Shown here piece by piece: positions 62,932 to 64,000 of a DNA stretch of 64,000 nucleotides. The notes beneath the pieces are model-generated. The model worked only from the letters and a program-made list of their open reading frames with translations. It did no database searches and was not told the origin of the DNA. The stretch is from the NCBI GenBank assembly GCA_025617745.1, contig CM046864.1, positions 3,246,616 through 3,310,615 on the forward strand. Reading direction: 5' to 3'. The position numbers and the translations under genes are program-made. Each line of letters opens with the position of its first letter. The first letter of the stretch is position 1. Source of the DNA: Heliocidaris erythrogramma (taxonomy: Eukaryota > Echinodermata > Echinoidea > Camarodonta > Echinometridae).

Positions 62932-63425
62932 AAGTGTTTGCTGATCTTGTAGAAAATATATTGATAATGATTATTCACTCCGAATACTATATTGATTAAT
63001 TTCCTTTTTTCATAAATTGTCCGTTGAACAGAGGGGTCAAATACCGTATTGTGTGTACAGTGTTATATGCTGCAGCCAAGAGATCTTGTGCCTCTTACTC
63101 TTAATACGTCACTTGGAGGTGTGACCTCAATTAGCCAATCAGCTCACGAGTTTTAAGGAACGGTTCCAAAACCTCTACTTTTCCCCCTTTTTCGCCAAAA
63201 CGAGACATAATTTGGACAATCGATTGCCAGATTCATGATTAGAAGGCAAAAATACATGGAAACAGCACCCATTTTCATTCTAATTTAGTCAACCTTTAAA
63301 TGCCCTATCCAAATCCAATACAATTATACATCAATGGAAAGCTGAGGAGACGTAGAATTTGAATTATTCATAGATGAAATTATTTTCCCTTTCAGTATTG
63401 CACAAAAGCAGATCGAAACTTCACT
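62932..63425. other. No gene recognised
   Basis: Contains AGCCAATCAGC at about 63135, a CCAAT-like word, but no associated gene. Confidence 0.4.
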
Positions 63426-63446
63426 GAGCCGCCCCTCCCAAAGGCT

Positions 63447-63612
63447 TATCTCGAAAGGGTGCGGAGCGGCGCGGTGGGGAGCGTTCAACGCACCCTTTCG
63501 AGAAAAGCCCCCCCCCCCTCCGCTTGTCTCGAAAGGGTGCGTTGAGAACGGAGTGGCGCGTTAACGCACCCTTTCGAGACAAGCGGGGGGAGCTTTCTCG
63601 AAAGGGTGCGTT
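63447..63612. mobile_element. Palindromic element with CTTGTCTCGAAAGGGTG ends, copies 2-3
   Basis: Three TCTCGAAAGGGTGCG words and two inverted CGCACCCTTTCGAGA words form two adjacent palindromes (63447-63508 and 63523-63586) and a half unit (63595-63612). Same family as 440-574. Confidence 0.8.
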
Positions 63613-63839
63613 AACTAGTCTTCCACATAAGTCGTTTATAATAAAATTAAAATATCATCTGTTTTCTAACTGAACGTGGAATTTAGCTTGCATGTGTTTA
63701 AAAAGAGGTAATATCGTGATACAGGCCCCGCAGCTTACCCGTCTTGCAATCGATCTTCTTAGACGTCTAACTTCAGCCAACTCACTAGTTATACTCGTGT
63801 TACAAGCCCCGGGCAACCACGTTGAACAACTTACAAAAC

Positions 63840-63962
63840 GGAAATGGGGGGGGGGGGGGTTGAAATGTACATGTATTCATATATTCTTGATTTATTTATT
63901 CGTGGGCGTACCGGACAGGGGCTGTCAACCACTCCCCCCCCCCCCCCAACCAAAAAAAAAAA
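63840..63962. repeat. G run and C/A run
   Basis: About 15 G at 63846-63860, and about 15 C then 11 A at 63935-63963. Confidence 0.7.
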
Positions 63963-64000
63963 ATCCCAATTTTTCTTTCTTAAATCATTGTATTTTTTCA

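Overview
Eukaryotic nuclear DNA, AT-rich, from an animal. Introns, Pol III-type tRNA-derived SINEs, Jockey/CR1-type and L1/Tx1-type LINEs, many palindromic DNA elements, and a Ty3/Gypsy element with Copia-like domain order (the Gmr1 group, described from deuterostomes) fit a marine deuterostome invertebrate. An echinoderm is my best guess; this is inference from repeat content and one gene.

Only one host gene is well supported. It is an MGAT4 (GnT-IV, GT54) glycosyltransferase of the MGAT4C kind on the minus strand, in four coding exons: 57759-57672, 57400-57249, 33503-33404 and 31536-30377. The splice phases agree at all three junctions and the exons sum to exactly 500 codons (499 aa plus stop). 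Intron 2 is 23.7 kb and holds most of the repeats between 33.5 and 57.2 kb. The junction of exon 3 with intron 3 has been amplified into about fifteen 50-bp tandem copies (32.69-33.45 kb), several of which still carry a consensus splice donor. This is the most unusual structure in the window.

Layout: 0-5.1 kb, two nested minus-strand LINEs (an esterase-ORF1 LINE broken by a second LINE that has lost its RT core). 5.1-9 kb, a TIR-bounded element, more of the first LINE, and decayed RT. 9-12.8 kb, a foldback element and a 2-kb element with about 270-bp iterated inverted ends. 12.8-17.6 kb, decayed coding-like sequence, SINEs and nested MITEs. 17.6-20.3 kb, a purine-biased tract and a MITE pair. 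20.6-26.2 kb, a plus-strand LINE split by a GGCGC-rich foldback element and by a minus-strand LINE. 26.4-27.5 kb, a telomere-like 333-bp triplication. 27.7-29.9 kb, a MITE-bearing DNA element. 30.2-57.8 kb, the MGAT4 gene. 58.4-59.8 kb, a doubly palindromic element. 59.8-60.1 kb, a foldback copy marked by strand-biased T-to-C change. 61.3-62.9 kb, an L1/Tx1-like RT. 63.4-63.6 kb, the palindrome family that also sits at 0.49 kb.

All mobile-element genes seen are broken by stops, frameshifts, deletions or insertions. Nothing here looks able to move on its own proteins.
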